Positions 40,700-50,523 of a stretch of 64,000 bases of DNA are shown piece by piece (position 1 is the first letter of the stretch; each line of letters opens with the position of its first letter). The notes under the pieces were generated by a model. That model saw nothing but the letters and a program-made list of their open reading frames with translations. It did not search any database and had not been told where the DNA came from. The DNA is from Psychrobacter sp. P2G3 (GTDB lineage: Bacteria > Pseudomonadota > Gammaproteobacteria > Pseudomonadales > Moraxellaceae). Position numbers and translations under genes: made by a program. The stretch is taken from assembly GCF_001593285.1 (NCBI RefSeq), contig NZ_CP012529.1, positions 1,302,001-1,366,000 of the forward strand, read 5' to 3'.

Positions 40700-40769
40700 A
40701 CGAAAGCGTTAACTAAATTATCGCTTTAAATATTCATTCTTTGATATATAATGTCTTTAAGATACAAAC

Positions 40770-40803
40770 AGTCAACAATGCTCGTGTGTTGTTGGCTTTT
40801 TTT
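40770..40803 (+). terminator. Terminator after guaB
   Basis: AGTCAACAA and TTGTTGGCT form a stem (one G-U) around a 10-base loop, followed by a long T-run. Confidence 0.85.
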
Positions 40804-40889
40804 ATAAACGATGCAGTAGATAGACTGTGATGTCTGATGGCATTATCTAGTCTTTTACTTTTAGCACCTAGCATAAGGATATAATCATA

Positions 40890-42260
40890 ATGAGCTATTT
40901 TGGTACCGATGGTATACGTGGAAAGTTTGGTCAACTACCTATTACCCCCGATTTTATTTTAAAACTAGGTTATGTAACGGGGCGAGTGCTCATAGAAAAT
41001 AATGATAATCCTAATCGCAAACCGAGTGTCGTAATTGGTAAAGATACACGCCTATCAGGCTATGTAATTGAAGGAGCGTTGCAGGCAGGTTTTAATGCCG
41101 CAGGGGTAGATGTTCATATGCTTGGCCCATTACCGACACCAGCTATTGCACATATTACTCGTAGTTTCCATGCAGATGCTGGCGTTGTTATTTCAGCTTC
41201 ACATAACCCTTATTATGATAACGGTATCAAATTATTCTCAGGTAATGGCAAAAAGCTGACCGATGAGATGCAAAATGCCATTAATGATAAGTTACAAGCG
41301 ATGATGAATGCATCTCATAGTGATAATGATTTACTTATGCCTATTGTAGATCCAGCGCAGTTGGGTAAGCATACTAGAATTGATGATGCTATAGGTCGCT
41401 ACATTGAATTCTGTAAAGGTAGCTTTCCTTATCAGTATGATTTAGGCCATCTGACGGTAGTAGTAGATTGCGCGAATGGTGCAGGCTATAGTGTAGCGCC
41501 GAGAGTCATGCGTGAGCTTGGTGCCACGGTGATTGCTATTAATAATAAACCTGATGGCATTAATATTAATGCTAACTGTGGCTCGACGCATCCCGAAGGT
41601 CTGCAAAAGGCTGTATTAGAGCACAATGCAGATGTTGGTATTGCTTTAGATGGTGATGGCGACCGTATCGTGATGGTTGATGAAAAAGGCGAGCTGGTCG
41701 ATGGTGATGGCATCTTATATGTACTTGCTACCCAAGGTCAGACGCGTGCTGAAGGGGTTGTAGGTACGCTCATGAGTAATATGGGTTTAGAGCTGGCACT
41801 ACAAAACGAAGGCATTGAATTTACCCGTGCCAAAGTTGGCGATCGTTATGTGATGCAAGAGCTTGAAGCCAATGACTGGATACTAGGCGGAGAGCCATCG
41901 GGACATATTTTATGTTTAGATAAGAGTCGTACTGGGGATGCTATTATTGCAAGCTTACAAGTGCTTGCCGTTATGCAATCACAAGGTAAAGCATTAAGTG
42001 AGTTGACGGAAGGCTTTGAGATCTTACCGCAAAAACTTGTCAATGTCCGTTTGAATCAAATGCAGGACCCTTACGAGTATGAGGAATTGGTGACAGCTTT
42101 TGATAAAGCACAGACTACTTTAGAAGGTCGTGGTCGTTTGCTTATCCGTCAATCAGGCACAGAACCGATGATTCGAGTTATGGTCGAGTCAGATGACGAA
42201 ATTGAATGTGATGTAATGGCCAATGATTTAGCCAACCACATTAAAACCGTATTGGGCTAA
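40890..42260 (+). CDS. glmM: Phosphoglucosamine mutase
   Basis: The 456-residue protein has the N-terminal [11 protein letters not shown], the phosphoserine loop [11 protein letters not shown] (Ser104), the metal loop [11 protein letters not shown], the sugar loop GGEPSGHIL and the phosphate-binding [12 protein letters not shown]. It converts glucosamine-6-phosphate to glucosamine-1-phosphate for peptidoglycan and lipopolysaccharide. AAGGA precedes the ATG. pdxH follows 41 bp later on the same strand, possibly co-transcribed. Confidence 0.97.
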   Translation: MSYFGTDGIRGKFGQLPITPDFILKLGYVTGRVLIENNDNPNRKPSVVIGKDTRLSGYVIEGALQAGFNAAGVDVHMLGPLPTPAIAHITRSFHADAGVVISASHNPYYDNGIKLFSGNGKKLTDEMQNAINDKLQAMMNASHSDNDLLMPIVDPAQLGKHTRIDDAIGRYIEFCKGSFPYQYDLGHLTVVVDCANGAGYSVAPRVMRELGATVIAINNKPDGININANCGSTHPEGLQKAVLEHNADVGIALDGDGDRIVMVDEKGELVDGDGILYVLATQGQTRAEGVVGTLMSNMGLELALQNEGIEFTRAKVGDRYVMQELEANDWILGGEPSGHILCLDKSRTGDAIIASLQVLAVMQSQGKALSELTEGFEILPQKLVNVRLNQMQDPYEYEELVTAFDKAQTTLEGRGRLLIRQSGTEPMIRVMVESDDEIECDVMANDLANHIKTVLG

Positions 42261-42301
42261 TGGTGTTTGATATGATAATAATATTAAAATAAGGAAGCAC
42301 A

Positions 42302-42970
42302 ATGAGCATGGACTTTACTGATCAGCGTTTATCATATGAAAAAGGTAGTCTTGATCAGCAGTCGGTACCAGCATCACCGTTTGAGCTGTTAAAAGGCTGG
42401 ATGAGTGAGGCGATAGAGCAGCAAGTGCAAGAGCCGTATGCTATGAGCTTAGCGACTTGCGGCGCGGACAATAAGCCTAGTGTCCGTATCGTTCTTATGC
42501 GCGAAATCACTGAGAATGGCGTAGTATTTTATACTAACTACGAAAGCGCTAAAGGTCAGGATATCGCAGAAAATCCAAATGCTGAGGTACTGTTCTTTTG
42601 GCATGAGCTTGAGCGTCAAATTCGCATTAGTGGCAGCATTGCTAAAATAAATGCTGATAAATCTGCAGCTTATTTTCAAAAGCGTCCACATGATAGTCAA
42701 GTAGGCGCGTGGGTCAGTCAACCACAAAGCGGTGAAGTGGCTAATCGCGAAGTAATGGAGCAAACCTTTACCGAGCTGCAAGCTGATTACCCAGAGAATT
42801 CACAAGTACCAACGCCGGAGTTTTGGGGTGGTTATGAGATTACCATTAATGAGATTGAGTTTTGGCAAGGGCGCGCTAGTCGCATGCATGATCGTATTGT
42901 CTATACTCGTGATAGCAGTAATGTGAATAAAGATGATGCTAGCTGGTCTACCAAGCGCTTATTGCCATAA
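42302..42970 (+). CDS. pdxH: Pyridoxamine 5'-phosphate oxidase
   Basis: The 222-residue flavoprotein shows the PdxH pattern: EPYAMSLATCGADNKPSVR, RIVLMREITENGVVFYTNYES, FFWHELERQIRISG, SQVGAWVSQPQS and the C-terminal EFWQGRASRMHDRIVY ending in LLP. It oxidises pyridoxamine or pyridoxine phosphate to pyridoxal phosphate using FMN. The ribosome site AAGGAAG precedes the ATG at 42302; an ATG at 42308 is also possible. Confidence 0.96.
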   Translation: MSMDFTDQRLSYEKGSLDQQSVPASPFELLKGWMSEAIEQQVQEPYAMSLATCGADNKPSVRIVLMREITENGVVFYTNYESAKGQDIAENPNAEVLFFWHELERQIRISGSIAKINADKSAAYFQKRPHDSQVGAWVSQPQSGEVANREVMEQTFTELQADYPENSQVPTPEFWGGYEITINEIEFWQGRASRMHDRIVYTRDSSNVNKDDASWSTKRLLP

Positions 42971-42993
42971 GCTTCTCATTCTTTATTGCAAAT

Positions 42994-43028
42994 AAAAAGG
43001 AGCCCAATTTAATTGGACTCCTTTTTTT
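42994..43028. terminator. Bidirectional terminator between pdxH and the GST gene
   Basis: AAAAAGGAGCCCAATT and AATTGGACTCCTTTTT form a 16-bp stem (one G-U) with A- and T-runs on both sides, between convergent genes. Confidence 0.88.
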
Positions 43029-43071
43029 TAGTTATCATTATTTATAGTGGCTAAAATGACAAACAAGACAT

Positions 43072-43707
43072 TTATGTTTGTCTAGATTCATCATACTCGG
43101 CTTCAAGGCGCATAGCGTTTTGATAGCTCTCAATGCCAGCAAGCTGCAATGCATATTGCTTAATGTTAGGATAATCTTCAAGCTTTTGACGCTTAGCAAG
43201 AATAATTAAATCAAACGATAGCATAAAGTCGGCACCACTCAGTTTATCACCTACAATAAACGACTTATTTTCGACTGATTTATCCAGATATTTGAACAAT
43301 CTGGTTTTTTCTGTCTCGATATAACCGTTTAAAAACGCATTGTCATCAATGCCTGCTTTACTAGTAAACAGTTCAAGCATTAATGGCAACATGAGTGAGC
43401 TTTCTGCAAAATCAATCCATTGCAGATAATAGCCATAATCTGAGCTATCTGTTGCAGGACGCAGACGATCTGGCGCAAATCGTTCAATCAACAACTCAGT
43501 AATAGCACCTGACTCAGCATAGATTTGTCCATCCATCTCGATAACCGGAGACTTACCAAGTGGATGTACCGCCTTTAGTGAATCTGGTGCTAAATGAGTC
43601 TTGGCATCGCGTTGATGACTGACAACTTCATAAGGCACACCCAGCTCTTCTAATAGCCAAAGCGTACGTAGCGAGCGCGATTGATTAAGATGATGTAAGC
43701 GAATCAT
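43072..43707 (-). CDS. Glutathione S-transferase family protein
   Basis: The 211-residue protein has the thioredoxin-like N-terminal domain (IRLHHLNQSRSLRTLWLLEE, then LGKSPVIEMDGQIYAESGAI with the cis-proline SPV and the glutathione-binding ESGAI) and an all-helical C-terminal domain with GDKLSGADFMLSFDL. The Ser-Arg-Ser in the first loop is the probable catalytic region. It conjugates or reduces electrophiles with glutathione. It lies 52 bp after a DJ-1/PfpI gene in the aldehyde/electrophile stress block. Confidence 0.88.
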   Translation of the reverse strand: MIRLHHLNQSRSLRTLWLLEELGVPYEVVSHQRDAKTHLAPDSLKAVHPLGKSPVIEMDGQIYAESGAITELLIERFAPDRLRPATDSSDYGYYLQWIDFAESSLMLPLMLELFTSKAGIDDNAFLNGYIETEKTRLFKYLDKSVENKSFIVGDKLSGADFMLSFDLIILAKRQKLEDYPNIKQYALQLAGIESYQNAMRLEAEYDESRQT

Positions 43708-43759
43708 AGTATTGGCCTTTTTTGATTAGTCTGTTGTGTTAGTCATCGATCGAATGCTA

Positions 43760-44437
43760 TTAGCCTTTAAGCTTAGCAATCAAACGTTTAGCAGCTTCTT
43801 CTGATGAGGCTGGATTCTGACCAGTAATCAACAAACCGTCTTCGACCACAAACGACTCCCAATCAGCGGCTTTTTCATAGTTACCGCCATTAGCTATCAG
43901 CGCATCTTCTACCAAGAATGGCACCACATCGGTAAGGCCAACTGCTTCTTCTTCTGTGTTAGTAAAGCCAGTAACGGTCTTACCTTTTACTAAGTATTCA
44001 CCGTCAATCTTAACGTTTTTGAGTGCTGCAGGAGAATGACAAACAAAGGCAACAGGCTTGTCTTGCTTCACAAAAGTCTCAATCAAATTGATAGAGTTTT
44101 CATCGACTGCCAAATCCCATAATGGACCATGACCACCAGGATAGAATACTGAATCAAAATCTTCCGCTTTCATATCAGCAAGTTTTTTGGTATTGGCAAG
44201 ATGCTTTTGAGCATCGCTGTCTTCTTTAAAACGCTTGGTATCTTTCGTTTGCGCATCTTCAGTATCGCTACTAGGATCAAGTGGTGGCTGACCACCAGCA
44301 GGAGAGGCGAGGGTCACATTGACGCCAGCATCAAGAAAAGCATAGTAAGGGGCTGCGAATTCTTCTAGCCAAAAGCCAGTTTTTTTACCAGTATCGCCTA
44401 ATTTGTCGTGTGAAGTTAGTACCATTAAAATATTCAT
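43760..44437 (-). CDS. DJ-1/PfpI-family protein (type 1 amidotransferase-like)
   Basis: The 225-residue protein has the nucleophile elbow FVCHSPAAL (Cys133, His134), the partner acidic residues in GFWLEEFAAP (Glu25/Glu26) and the GGHGPLWDL loop, typical of Hsp31/DJ-1-like enzymes. Members act as glutathione-independent glyoxalases or protein deglycases; some are chaperones. The setting among GST, CurA-like and YqhD-like genes supports reactive aldehyde defence. AAGGAC precedes the ATG. Confidence 0.88.
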   Translation of the reverse strand: MNILMVLTSHDKLGDTGKKTGFWLEEFAAPYYAFLDAGVNVTLASPAGGQPPLDPSSDTEDAQTKDTKRFKEDSDAQKHLANTKKLADMKAEDFDSVFYPGGHGPLWDLAVDENSINLIETFVKQDKPVAFVCHSPAALKNVKIDGEYLVKGKTVTGFTNTEEEAVGLTDVVPFLVEDALIANGGNYEKAADWESFVVEDGLLITGQNPASSEEAAKRLIAKLKG

Positions 44438-44655
44438 ATTTGTCCTTTTTTATTAAAGTGATTTTTAAATTATTGATTGTTAGCAGTCATGCTTAATTCA
44501 TAAAACCTAGTAAATATTGGCATTAACGATGACTGCTAGCCGTATTCATGTAACAGTATTCATGGTAAAGATGTCATTTTCAGTAGTTGTCTTAACAAAT
44601 TATGTTGTTAAGTCGTTATTTAACTGTCCAGTGAGCATCGGTTATTTAACAAGAA

Positions 44656-45705
44656 TTATTTAACGTCAGCTACTTTAACGACTGTTTTACCGAAGTTATC
44701 GCCATTTAGCATACGAACGAAGGCATTTGGTGCATCGTCTAAGCCCTCAGCGATGGATTCTTTGGTTTTCACGTCACCTGACTCAACCCATTTGCTCATG
44801 GTTTTTAGGAACTCTGGGAAATGATCACCATACTCTTCAAAGATGATAAAGCCTTTGATGGTTAGACGGTTGGCCAATACTTGACCCATTAGCATACCTA
44901 AACGATCTTTGCCATCAGGCAGTTCAGTCGCGTTGTATTGAGAGACCAGACCGCACACTGGGATACGTGCATGAGCATTTAATAATGGCATGACCGCGTC
45001 AAATACTTTACCGCCGACGTTTTCGTAATAGATATCGATACCATCTGGGCAAGCGGCTTTTAATTGTTCAGCGAAATCATCGGCTTTATGGTCAATACAG
45101 ACATCAAAGCCAAGCTCATTCACTGCAAAGTCACATTTCTCTTTACCGCCTGCGATACCAACGGTGCGTACGCCATATTGATTACCAACTTGACCAACTG
45201 TTGCGCCAACGGGACCTGTTGCGGCAGCGACGACCAGCGTCTCACCTTTTTGTGGTTTACCGATATCAGTCAAACCCATGTAACCGGTAAAGCCAGGCAT
45301 CCCCAATACGCCTAAACCATATGAAGGGTTTGGCATATCTTTATCTAATTTCAGTACGCCTTCGCCATCACTGACGCTATAATCCTGCCAGCCTGAATTT
45401 GAAACAACCAAATCGCCGACGGCAAATTTATCAAGGTTAGATTCAACGACTTGAGCAACCGTTGCGCCCATCATTACATCGCCAACTTCTAGTGGATCAG
45501 CATAGCTTTTAGCATCGCTCATACGTCCGCGCATATACGGGTCTAATGATAAATAGACGGTACGTAGCAGCATCTCATTTTCATTTGGCGTTGGGATATC
45601 GCTGGTTGTCATGTCAAAGTTTTCAGCTTTTGGCGCGCCATGAGGGCGACTGGCCAATTTAATTTGACGGTTTATTTTTTGATTTTGTTGTTTATCAAAG
45701 CTCAT
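44656..45705 (-). CDS. NADP-dependent medium-chain reductase, CurA/alkenal reductase type
   Basis: The 349-residue zinc-free MDR protein shows RTVYLSLDPYMRGRMSDAKS, GFTGYMGLTDIGKPQKGETL, the NADP motif AAATGPVGATVGQVG, and YYENVGGKVFDAV. This is the leukotriene-B4 12-hydroxydehydrogenase / CurA group, which reduces the C=C bond of alpha,beta-unsaturated aldehydes and ketones. AAGGAT precedes the ATG. It sits between DJ-1 and YqhD-like genes, all on the minus strand, but with gaps near 200 bp that may hold separate promoters. Confidence 0.9.
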   Translation of the reverse strand: MSFDKQQNQKINRQIKLASRPHGAPKAENFDMTTSDIPTPNENEMLLRTVYLSLDPYMRGRMSDAKSYADPLEVGDVMMGATVAQVVESNLDKFAVGDLVVSNSGWQDYSVSDGEGVLKLDKDMPNPSYGLGVLGMPGFTGYMGLTDIGKPQKGETLVVAAATGPVGATVGQVGNQYGVRTVGIAGGKEKCDFAVNELGFDVCIDHKADDFAEQLKAACPDGIDIYYENVGGKVFDAVMPLLNAHARIPVCGLVSQYNATELPDGKDRLGMLMGQVLANRLTIKGFIIFEEYGDHFPEFLKTMSKWVESGDVKTKESIAEGLDDAPNAFVRMLNGDNFGKTVVKVADVK

Positions 45706-45896
45706 TTTAATAATCCTTATTTTATTTATTGGTTTATAGTTTTAAAGTATGGTGTTAGGTTTTAAAGTTAGCAGCCACTCAACAGTGAATGGCTACTAAT
45801 AATAAAAACAATACGCAAAGCTGCTGTTTTATATAAAGTTATTATTTTTATTGGCTTATATTCTCAGATTACAGCTTCTAAAAGACTCTACTACTA

Positions 45897-47114
45897 TTAA
45901 GCCACACTGGTTAACGAACGTTCTAAGATACGACGTGATACTTCTAAGTCATTGTTACCGTGTTCGCCCAGTTTTACCATGTTATGCGCTTCAAGCTGCT
46001 TGATAATCGGGTCAATCGCTGACTCATCTAATTCAGCATCTGCTAAGCTAACTGGTAGGCCAAGGCTACGGAAGAAGTTCTCGGTATATACGATAGCAGT
46101 CTCGATGATGCTGTCGTCGTCTTGTTTTGTATCAGTATTGCTATCGATAGCCCAAACGTTACGGGCATATTGAAGTAACTTGTCTTTTTTGCTTTCTTTT
46201 AGCTCACGCATTACCGATGGCAACAAGATGGTAAGAGTACGAGCATGGTCAATGCTATGTAATGATGTTAATTCATGACCAACCATGTGTGTCGTCCAAT
46301 CTTGTGGTACACCAGTGCCAATCAAGCCGTTAAGCGCCATAGTTGCCGTCCACATAATATTCTTACGTGTCTCTAAGTTTTCTGGATCTGCTTTAACCGC
46401 TGCGCCTTCCTCAATCAAAATCTTAAGTAAGCTCTCAGCGAAGGCATCTTGCACTTTCGCATTGACTGGATAAGTCAGGTATTGTTCCATCACATGGACA
46501 AAGGCATCAGCAACACCGTTCATTACTTGACGTTCAGGTAATGTCATCGTCTTGGTTGGGTCTAGAATTGAGAATTTAGGGAAGACAAGTGGACTACGGA
46601 AAGGTAGTTTTGCTTGACGTTCACTATGGTTAACCACACCGCCGTTATTCATCTCAGAACCAGTCGCTGGAATAGTCAATACGGCACCCAAATCGATAGC
46701 AGTATCTATGTTTGCACAACCATTAAGAAGTGCATCCCATGCTTTTTCACGTGAGACAGTGCTGTCATCTTCGTTAAGTGAAGACACGAGCGCGACAAAC
46801 TTACTACCATCAATGACTGAACCACCGCCAACTGCTAATAGAAAGTCAATGTTATGTTCATTAACCATATCAGCTGCTTTAAGCAGAGTATTGAATTCTG
46901 GGTTTGGCTCGATGCCGCCAAACTCAAAGACTTCGCGATTTCCGCTCGCTGATAACGCTTTTCTGACTTCGTCTAGAGTACCTGTGCGTTCAGCCGAGCC
47001 GCCACCATAAGTGATAAGTACTTTTGCATCATTAGGCACTAGATCTGATAGTTGTTCGATTTGGCCTTCGCCGAAGACGATACGTACTGGATTGTAATAT
47101 TGAAAGTTATTCAT
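45897..47114 (-). CDS. yqhD: YqhD-like iron-containing NADPH aldehyde reductase
   Basis: The product begins MNNFQYYNPVRIVFGEGQIE and keeps ITYGGGSAERTG, LAVGGGSVIDGSKFVA and GSEMNNGGVV. The metal-ligand histidines are in DAFVHVMEQYL and MVGHELTSLHSIDHARTL, as in YqhD. The enzyme reduces toxic aldehydes such as acrolein, malondialdehyde and glyoxal products to alcohols with NADPH. The ATG at 47114 is chosen because AGGAA lies just upstream and it gives the family N-terminus; an ATG at 47132 overlaps that site. A NemR-like operator lies 122 bp upstream. Confidence 0.92.
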   Translation of the reverse strand: MNNFQYYNPVRIVFGEGQIEQLSDLVPNDAKVLITYGGGSAERTGTLDEVRKALSASGNREVFEFGGIEPNPEFNTLLKAADMVNEHNIDFLLAVGGGSVIDGSKFVALVSSLNEDDSTVSREKAWDALLNGCANIDTAIDLGAVLTIPATGSEMNNGGVVNHSERQAKLPFRSPLVFPKFSILDPTKTMTLPERQVMNGVADAFVHVMEQYLTYPVNAKVQDAFAESLLKILIEEGAAVKADPENLETRKNIMWTATMALNGLIGTGVPQDWTTHMVGHELTSLHSIDHARTLTILLPSVMRELKESKKDKLLQYARNVWAIDSNTDTKQDDDSIIETAIVYTENFFRSLGLPVSLADAELDESAIDPIIKQLEAHNMVKLGEHGNNDLEVSRRILERSLTSVA

Positions 47115-47235
47115 AAGGTTCCTGAAATTCATTTAGTATTGGTTGAGTGTATGGTTTGTAGAAGTTTATGGTTTGCAAAAACAGACTAGAAAATTATCTA
47201 ATCCGTTTTTGCGTATGTGGGCATTGTACAGTAAT

Positions 47236-47250
47236 TAGACCGGTCGTCTA
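47236..47250. promoter_or_regulatory. NemR-type operator upstream of yqhD
   Basis: TAGACCGGTCGTCTA has half-sites TAGAC and GTCTA around a 5-bp centre. The same 15-bp word with one change is at 48390-48404 before the aldehyde dehydrogenase gene. The position fits repression of yqhD by the nearby TetR-family regulator. Confidence 0.75.
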
Positions 47251-47528
47251 TAGGTTTTTACAAAACTCTCGTATATCTATCATTTATAAGAAACTGGATA
47301 TGAAAATGAGAATGCAAAATCTTTGAGCAGAACTTAAAGTACAAGCTTAGTAACCCATATGCTGTTAAGCGCTGCTTAGATCATCTTGAGAGTAAAGTAG
47401 TTAGGATGAAACTGATAGATAAAGAGGCTTGTCTAATATAGCTCATAGGCTAGACGTAATAGGTCTTGGAAATAGTTTTTACAAACTTAAAGCTAGATAT
47501 AAAAGGGATACAGAGCAAAGAGCCGCTA
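47251..47528. other. Spacer between yqhD operator and nemR
   Basis: AT-rich with no gene. A partial operator-like word CTAGACGTA occurs near 47452. No clear nemR terminator hairpin is seen. Confidence 0.45.
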
Positions 47529-48176
47529 TTAGCGGCCCATCTCTGTAGTGGTCATCTGCCATACTTCGGCAAGTGGTGTATTGGTTTGACTAATTTTAGC
47601 AATCAAGCTAGCACCAAGCCATGCAAAGTACCAACGCTTCGCCACACTTTCTGCAGCGATATTATCGAGTTGTGGTACAGAGTTATCTGCCCAGCCAGCT
47701 TTGATTTGTTCGGCAAGCCAACTGATGGTTTGCTGGTAACCGGCGTAAAGTACTTTACGCATGGGCTCTGACATATCGGCAACCTCAGCGCTAAGCTTAA
47801 CGACCAAGCATTTTTCGTGATCACAGCCGTTTTGCTGAGTGTCATACCAGCTTTGAAAATAGTCATAAAGCTTTTGCTGCGCGCTAATATCTTGGGCGCC
47901 AATAGTCTCAAGGCGATTCTTATACTTGGTAAAGTAATGATTGATAATAGCTTCACCAAACGCTTCTTTCGAAGCAAAGTAATGATAGAAAGAACCTTTA
48001 GGGACGCCTGCCGTGTCTAGTATCTGCTTGATACCGACAGCAGTGAAGCCCTTCTGCGCAATCAGTTGGTAACCTATCGCTAGTAGGTGGGCCCTTGTAT
48101 CTGATGGGGTGATATTCGATGGAGCAATATCTGAAGGTGCAATATTTGATGTTGTAGCAGTTTTAATAATAGACAT
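47529..48176 (-). CDS. nemR: NemR-like TetR-family repressor
   Basis: The 215-residue protein has an N-terminal TetR helix-turn-helix domain (RAHLLAIGYQLIAQKGF, VGIKQILDTAGVPKGSFYHY) and the segment KCLVVKLSAEVADMSEPMR, which matches NemR of E. coli (CLTVKLSAEV). Its redox-sensing Cys106 corresponds to Cys123 here; Cys118 is close by. NemR senses bleach, quinones and aldehydes by cysteine modification. Residues 9-27 form an odd triple near-repeat (NIAPSD, IAPSN, ITPSD). It is divergent from the aldehyde dehydrogenase gene, with an operator in between. AAGGAG lies 11 bases before the ATG. Confidence 0.88.
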   Translation of the reverse strand: MSIIKTATTSNIAPSDIAPSNITPSDTRAHLLAIGYQLIAQKGFTAVGIKQILDTAGVPKGSFYHYFASKEAFGEAIINHYFTKYKNRLETIGAQDISAQQKLYDYFQSWYDTQQNGCDHEKCLVVKLSAEVADMSEPMRKVLYAGYQQTISWLAEQIKAGWADNSVPQLDNIAAESVAKRWYFAWLGASLIAKISQTNTPLAEVWQMTTTEMGR

Positions 48177-48564
48177 AAGAGCTCTGTTCTCCTTAGAACA
48201 ATGTTTTTTAGTTTTATAATTATATTAGTGTAAGAGTTTCAAACTAAGGCATCAGGTTATAACGCTTAAAAACATTGCGTAGTGCTGTGTAGTGCTATAT
48301 TACATAAGTATAATTTTATAGAAGTTACGTTTTATCAACAATGTTTAACGCCGAAGCAGTCTTGTTTTATCTACCGTCTATGTTACCATTAGACCAGTCG
48401 TCTAGCAAGCTTGGTTTTTGACTTAATAGCTTTATCGTCTATATAAGGTATATAGTCTAGAATCTTGCTAGCGCTTTTTTATGATTTTCGCAAAATATTT
48501 TATAAAGAATAATTTTAATTAACATCACACTAATAATTATCACAACTAATTAAGGATAGTAGTT
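48177..48564. other. Divergent nemR / aldehyde dehydrogenase control region
   Basis: 388 bp with no gene, holding the NemR-type operator at 48390-48404 and an additional related word CTACCGTCTA just upstream (48371-48380). Promoters for both genes must be here. Confidence 0.6.
48390..48404. promoter_or_regulatory. NemR-type operator upstream of the aldehyde dehydrogenase gene
   Basis: TAGACCAGTCGTCTA differs from the yqhD-proximal site at one central base. It lies 160 bp before the aldehyde dehydrogenase ATG and 214 bp before the nemR ATG. Confidence 0.75.
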
Positions 48565-50055
48565 ATGACAACCAATAATACTGATAGCAATAACAACGCC
48601 TATAGCGACTTTCATTTGCAGTATATTGCAGGTGAGTGGCAGAGCGGACAAGATGACAGCATCAATACTAATGTCAATCCATATAATGGCGACACGCTGG
48701 TCGAGATTAAACAGGCGACGAAAGAACAGCTTGATGAAGCCTATCAGGCAGCGAATGCGGCACAAAAAGAATGGGCACAAAAGACGCCAGCTGAGCGTGC
48801 CAGTTTAATGTATAACGTCGTTAATGTCTTAGATCAGCGTCAAGACGAAATTGTCGATTGGCTCATCAAAGAGTCGGGCAGTACGCGTATCAAAGCAATG
48901 GTAGAGTTCGGTAGTGCGCGTGCGATTACGCTTGAAGCAGCCAGTTTCCCTAACCGTGTCCATGGCGAAATTCGCGCATCAAACACCCCCGGTAAAGAAA
49001 ACTTCGTCTACCGTGAGCCAATCGGTGTCGTAGCCGTTATTAGCCCATGGAACTTCCCGCTACATCTTACCCAGCGTTCTATCGCGCCTGCATTAGCACT
49101 CGGTAACGCGGTTGTACTTAAGCCTGCAAGTGACACACCTATTACCGGTGGTTTATTGTTAGCAAAAGTATTCGAAGAAGCCGGTTTGCCAAAAGGATTA
49201 CTCAACGTTGTCGTCGGTGCTGGTAGTGAGATTGGTGATGCCATTGTTACTCATGACATTCCAAGCTTTGTATCATTTACTGGTTCAACTTCAGTGGGTA
49301 AACATATTGGCGAATTGGCCAATGGTGGCGATTACATCAAGCAAGTTGCGCTTGAGCTCGGTGGTAATAGCCCATTTGTGGTATTAAAAGACGCAGATAT
49401 TGAGCAAGCGGTTAAGGCAGCAGCCTTCGGTAAGTTCCTTCATCAAGGTCAAATCTGTCTCGCTATCAACCGTATTATCATTGAAGACGAGATTTATGAT
49501 GACTTTATTGAGCGCTTCTTAGCTCATGTTAAAACCTTAAACGTCGGTGATCCGAACAAGCAAGATACGGCAGTCGGTCCAATCATTAATGAAAAACAAG
49601 TCAAATCACTGAAAGAAAAAATCGCTAAAGCACAGGAAGAAGGTGCCAAAATGATTTTGAGTGGTGAGATAAAAGGTCAGGTAGTACCACCGCATATCTT
49701 TACTGAAGTCACTCGTGAGATGGATTTGTCACGTAATGAGGTGTTCGGACCATTGGTCGGTATCATCCGTGCCAAAGATGAGGATGATGCGTTATCGATA
49801 GCCAATGACTCCATGTATGGTCTATCTAGTGCGGTATTTACAGTAGATATGCAAAAAGGTCTGCGCTTTGCGCGTGGTATCAGAGCTGGCATGACCCATA
49901 TTAATGATATCTCAGTCAACGATGAGAGCAATATGCCATTTGGCGGCGAGAAAAATTCAGGTATTGGCCGCTTTAATGGTGAATGGATACTGGAAGAATT
50001 TACCAGAACGCATTGGATATCAATGCAAAACGAACCGCGTCAATATCCATTCTAA
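48565..50055 (+). CDS. NAD(P)-dependent aldehyde dehydrogenase
   Basis: The 496-residue protein has the ALDH motifs [34 protein letters not shown] for cofactor binding, the general base in [11 protein letters not shown], and the catalytic Cys298 in [11 protein letters not shown]. The C-terminal part has [20 protein letters not shown]. It oxidises aldehydes to acids; resemblance to benzaldehyde/vanillin-type dehydrogenases is suggestive and would fit the aromatic catabolism elsewhere in the window. The NemR-type operator upstream links it to electrophile stress. AAGGA precedes the ATG. Confidence 0.92.
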   Translation: MTTNNTDSNNNAYSDFHLQYIAGEWQSGQDDSINTNVNPYNGDTLVEIKQATKEQLDEAYQAANAAQKEWAQKTPAERASLMYNVVNVLDQRQDEIVDWLIKESGSTRIKAMVEFGSARAITLEAASFPNRVHGEIRASNTPGKENFVYREPIGVVAVISPWNFPLHLTQRSIAPALALGNAVVLKPASDTPITGGLLLAKVFEEAGLPKGLLNVVVGAGSEIGDAIVTHDIPSFVSFTGSTSVGKHIGELANGGDYIKQVALELGGNSPFVVLKDADIEQAVKAAAFGKFLHQGQICLAINRIIIEDEIYDDFIERFLAHVKTLNVGDPNKQDTAVGPIINEKQVKSLKEKIAKAQEEGAKMILSGEIKGQVVPPHIFTEVTREMDLSRNEVFGPLVGIIRAKDEDDALSIANDSMYGLSSAVFTVDMQKGLRFARGIRAGMTHINDISVNDESNMPFGGEKNSGIGRFNGEWILEEFTRTHWISMQNEPRQYPF

Positions 50056-50097
50056 TTTAGCCGTTTTAATAATACTAAACTTAATTAACACGTATGA

Positions 50098-50127
50098 AAA
50101 AGACCGCTTTTTTAGCGGTCTTTTTTT
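50098..50127 (+). terminator. Terminator after the aldehyde dehydrogenase gene
   Basis: AAAAGACCGCT and AGCGGTCTTTT form a perfect stem with a short T-rich loop and a seven-T tail. Confidence 0.88.
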
Positions 50128-50175
50128 GTGTGAGTATTGGTCGTTCTATCTAAGAATTTTCTATCTAAGGTTGTG

Positions 50176-50406
50176 CTATCGAGAATGAAAACCTAGCAAG
50201 GCTTCAATTTCTTCAATAGTCATATTTCTAACAAGCGCTTGCTCTTCTACTGACAAACGATTGGTATGTTCTTTTATCATCGTATGGATGCTACGAGAGA
50301 TCTCAGATGTCGTTGCATAATACATTTGTGGCTGTTCTTTGGTAAGCGTCATCAAAAATTTATTGACGATTTTGCGTTTTTCTTCCGGTGCATTTTCTTC
50401 AGTCAT
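50176..50406 (-). CDS. Small conserved-looking protein of unknown function (76 aa)
   Basis: The 76-residue product is highly charged and helical (EEKRKIVNKFLMTLTKEQPQ, SIHTMIKEHTNRL, MTIEEIEALLGFHSR). It has a clear ribosome site (AGGAGAA) before its ATG, which supports translation. It has no signal peptide, no Cys and no membrane segment. It stands alone between the aldehyde dehydrogenase terminator and the NsrR-type operator of nnrS. I do not recognise a family. Confidence 0.7.
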   Translation of the reverse strand: MTEENAPEEKRKIVNKFLMTLTKEQPQMYYATTSEISRSIHTMIKEHTNRLSVEEQALVRNMTIEEIEALLGFHSR

Positions 50407-50523
50407 AGTATTCTCCTAGAAGTGAACCATTTAAGCAGCGAAGGTCTTAACAGTCAATGAGGCGAGTGTAATGTAAAAGATGAAGGAGCGATAATGTTTA
50501 CGGTTATCCATTGTATAGCTTAT

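Noticed and set aside
45952-47010. Plus-strand open frames opposite yqhD
   Set aside because: Shadow frames of a strongly coding gene on the minus strand; composition is low-complexity.
48565-50055. Assignment of the aldehyde dehydrogenase as vanillin or benzaldehyde dehydrogenase
   Set aside because: The motif similarity is generic to the family, and the operator context points to stress rather than aromatic catabolism; substrate left open.
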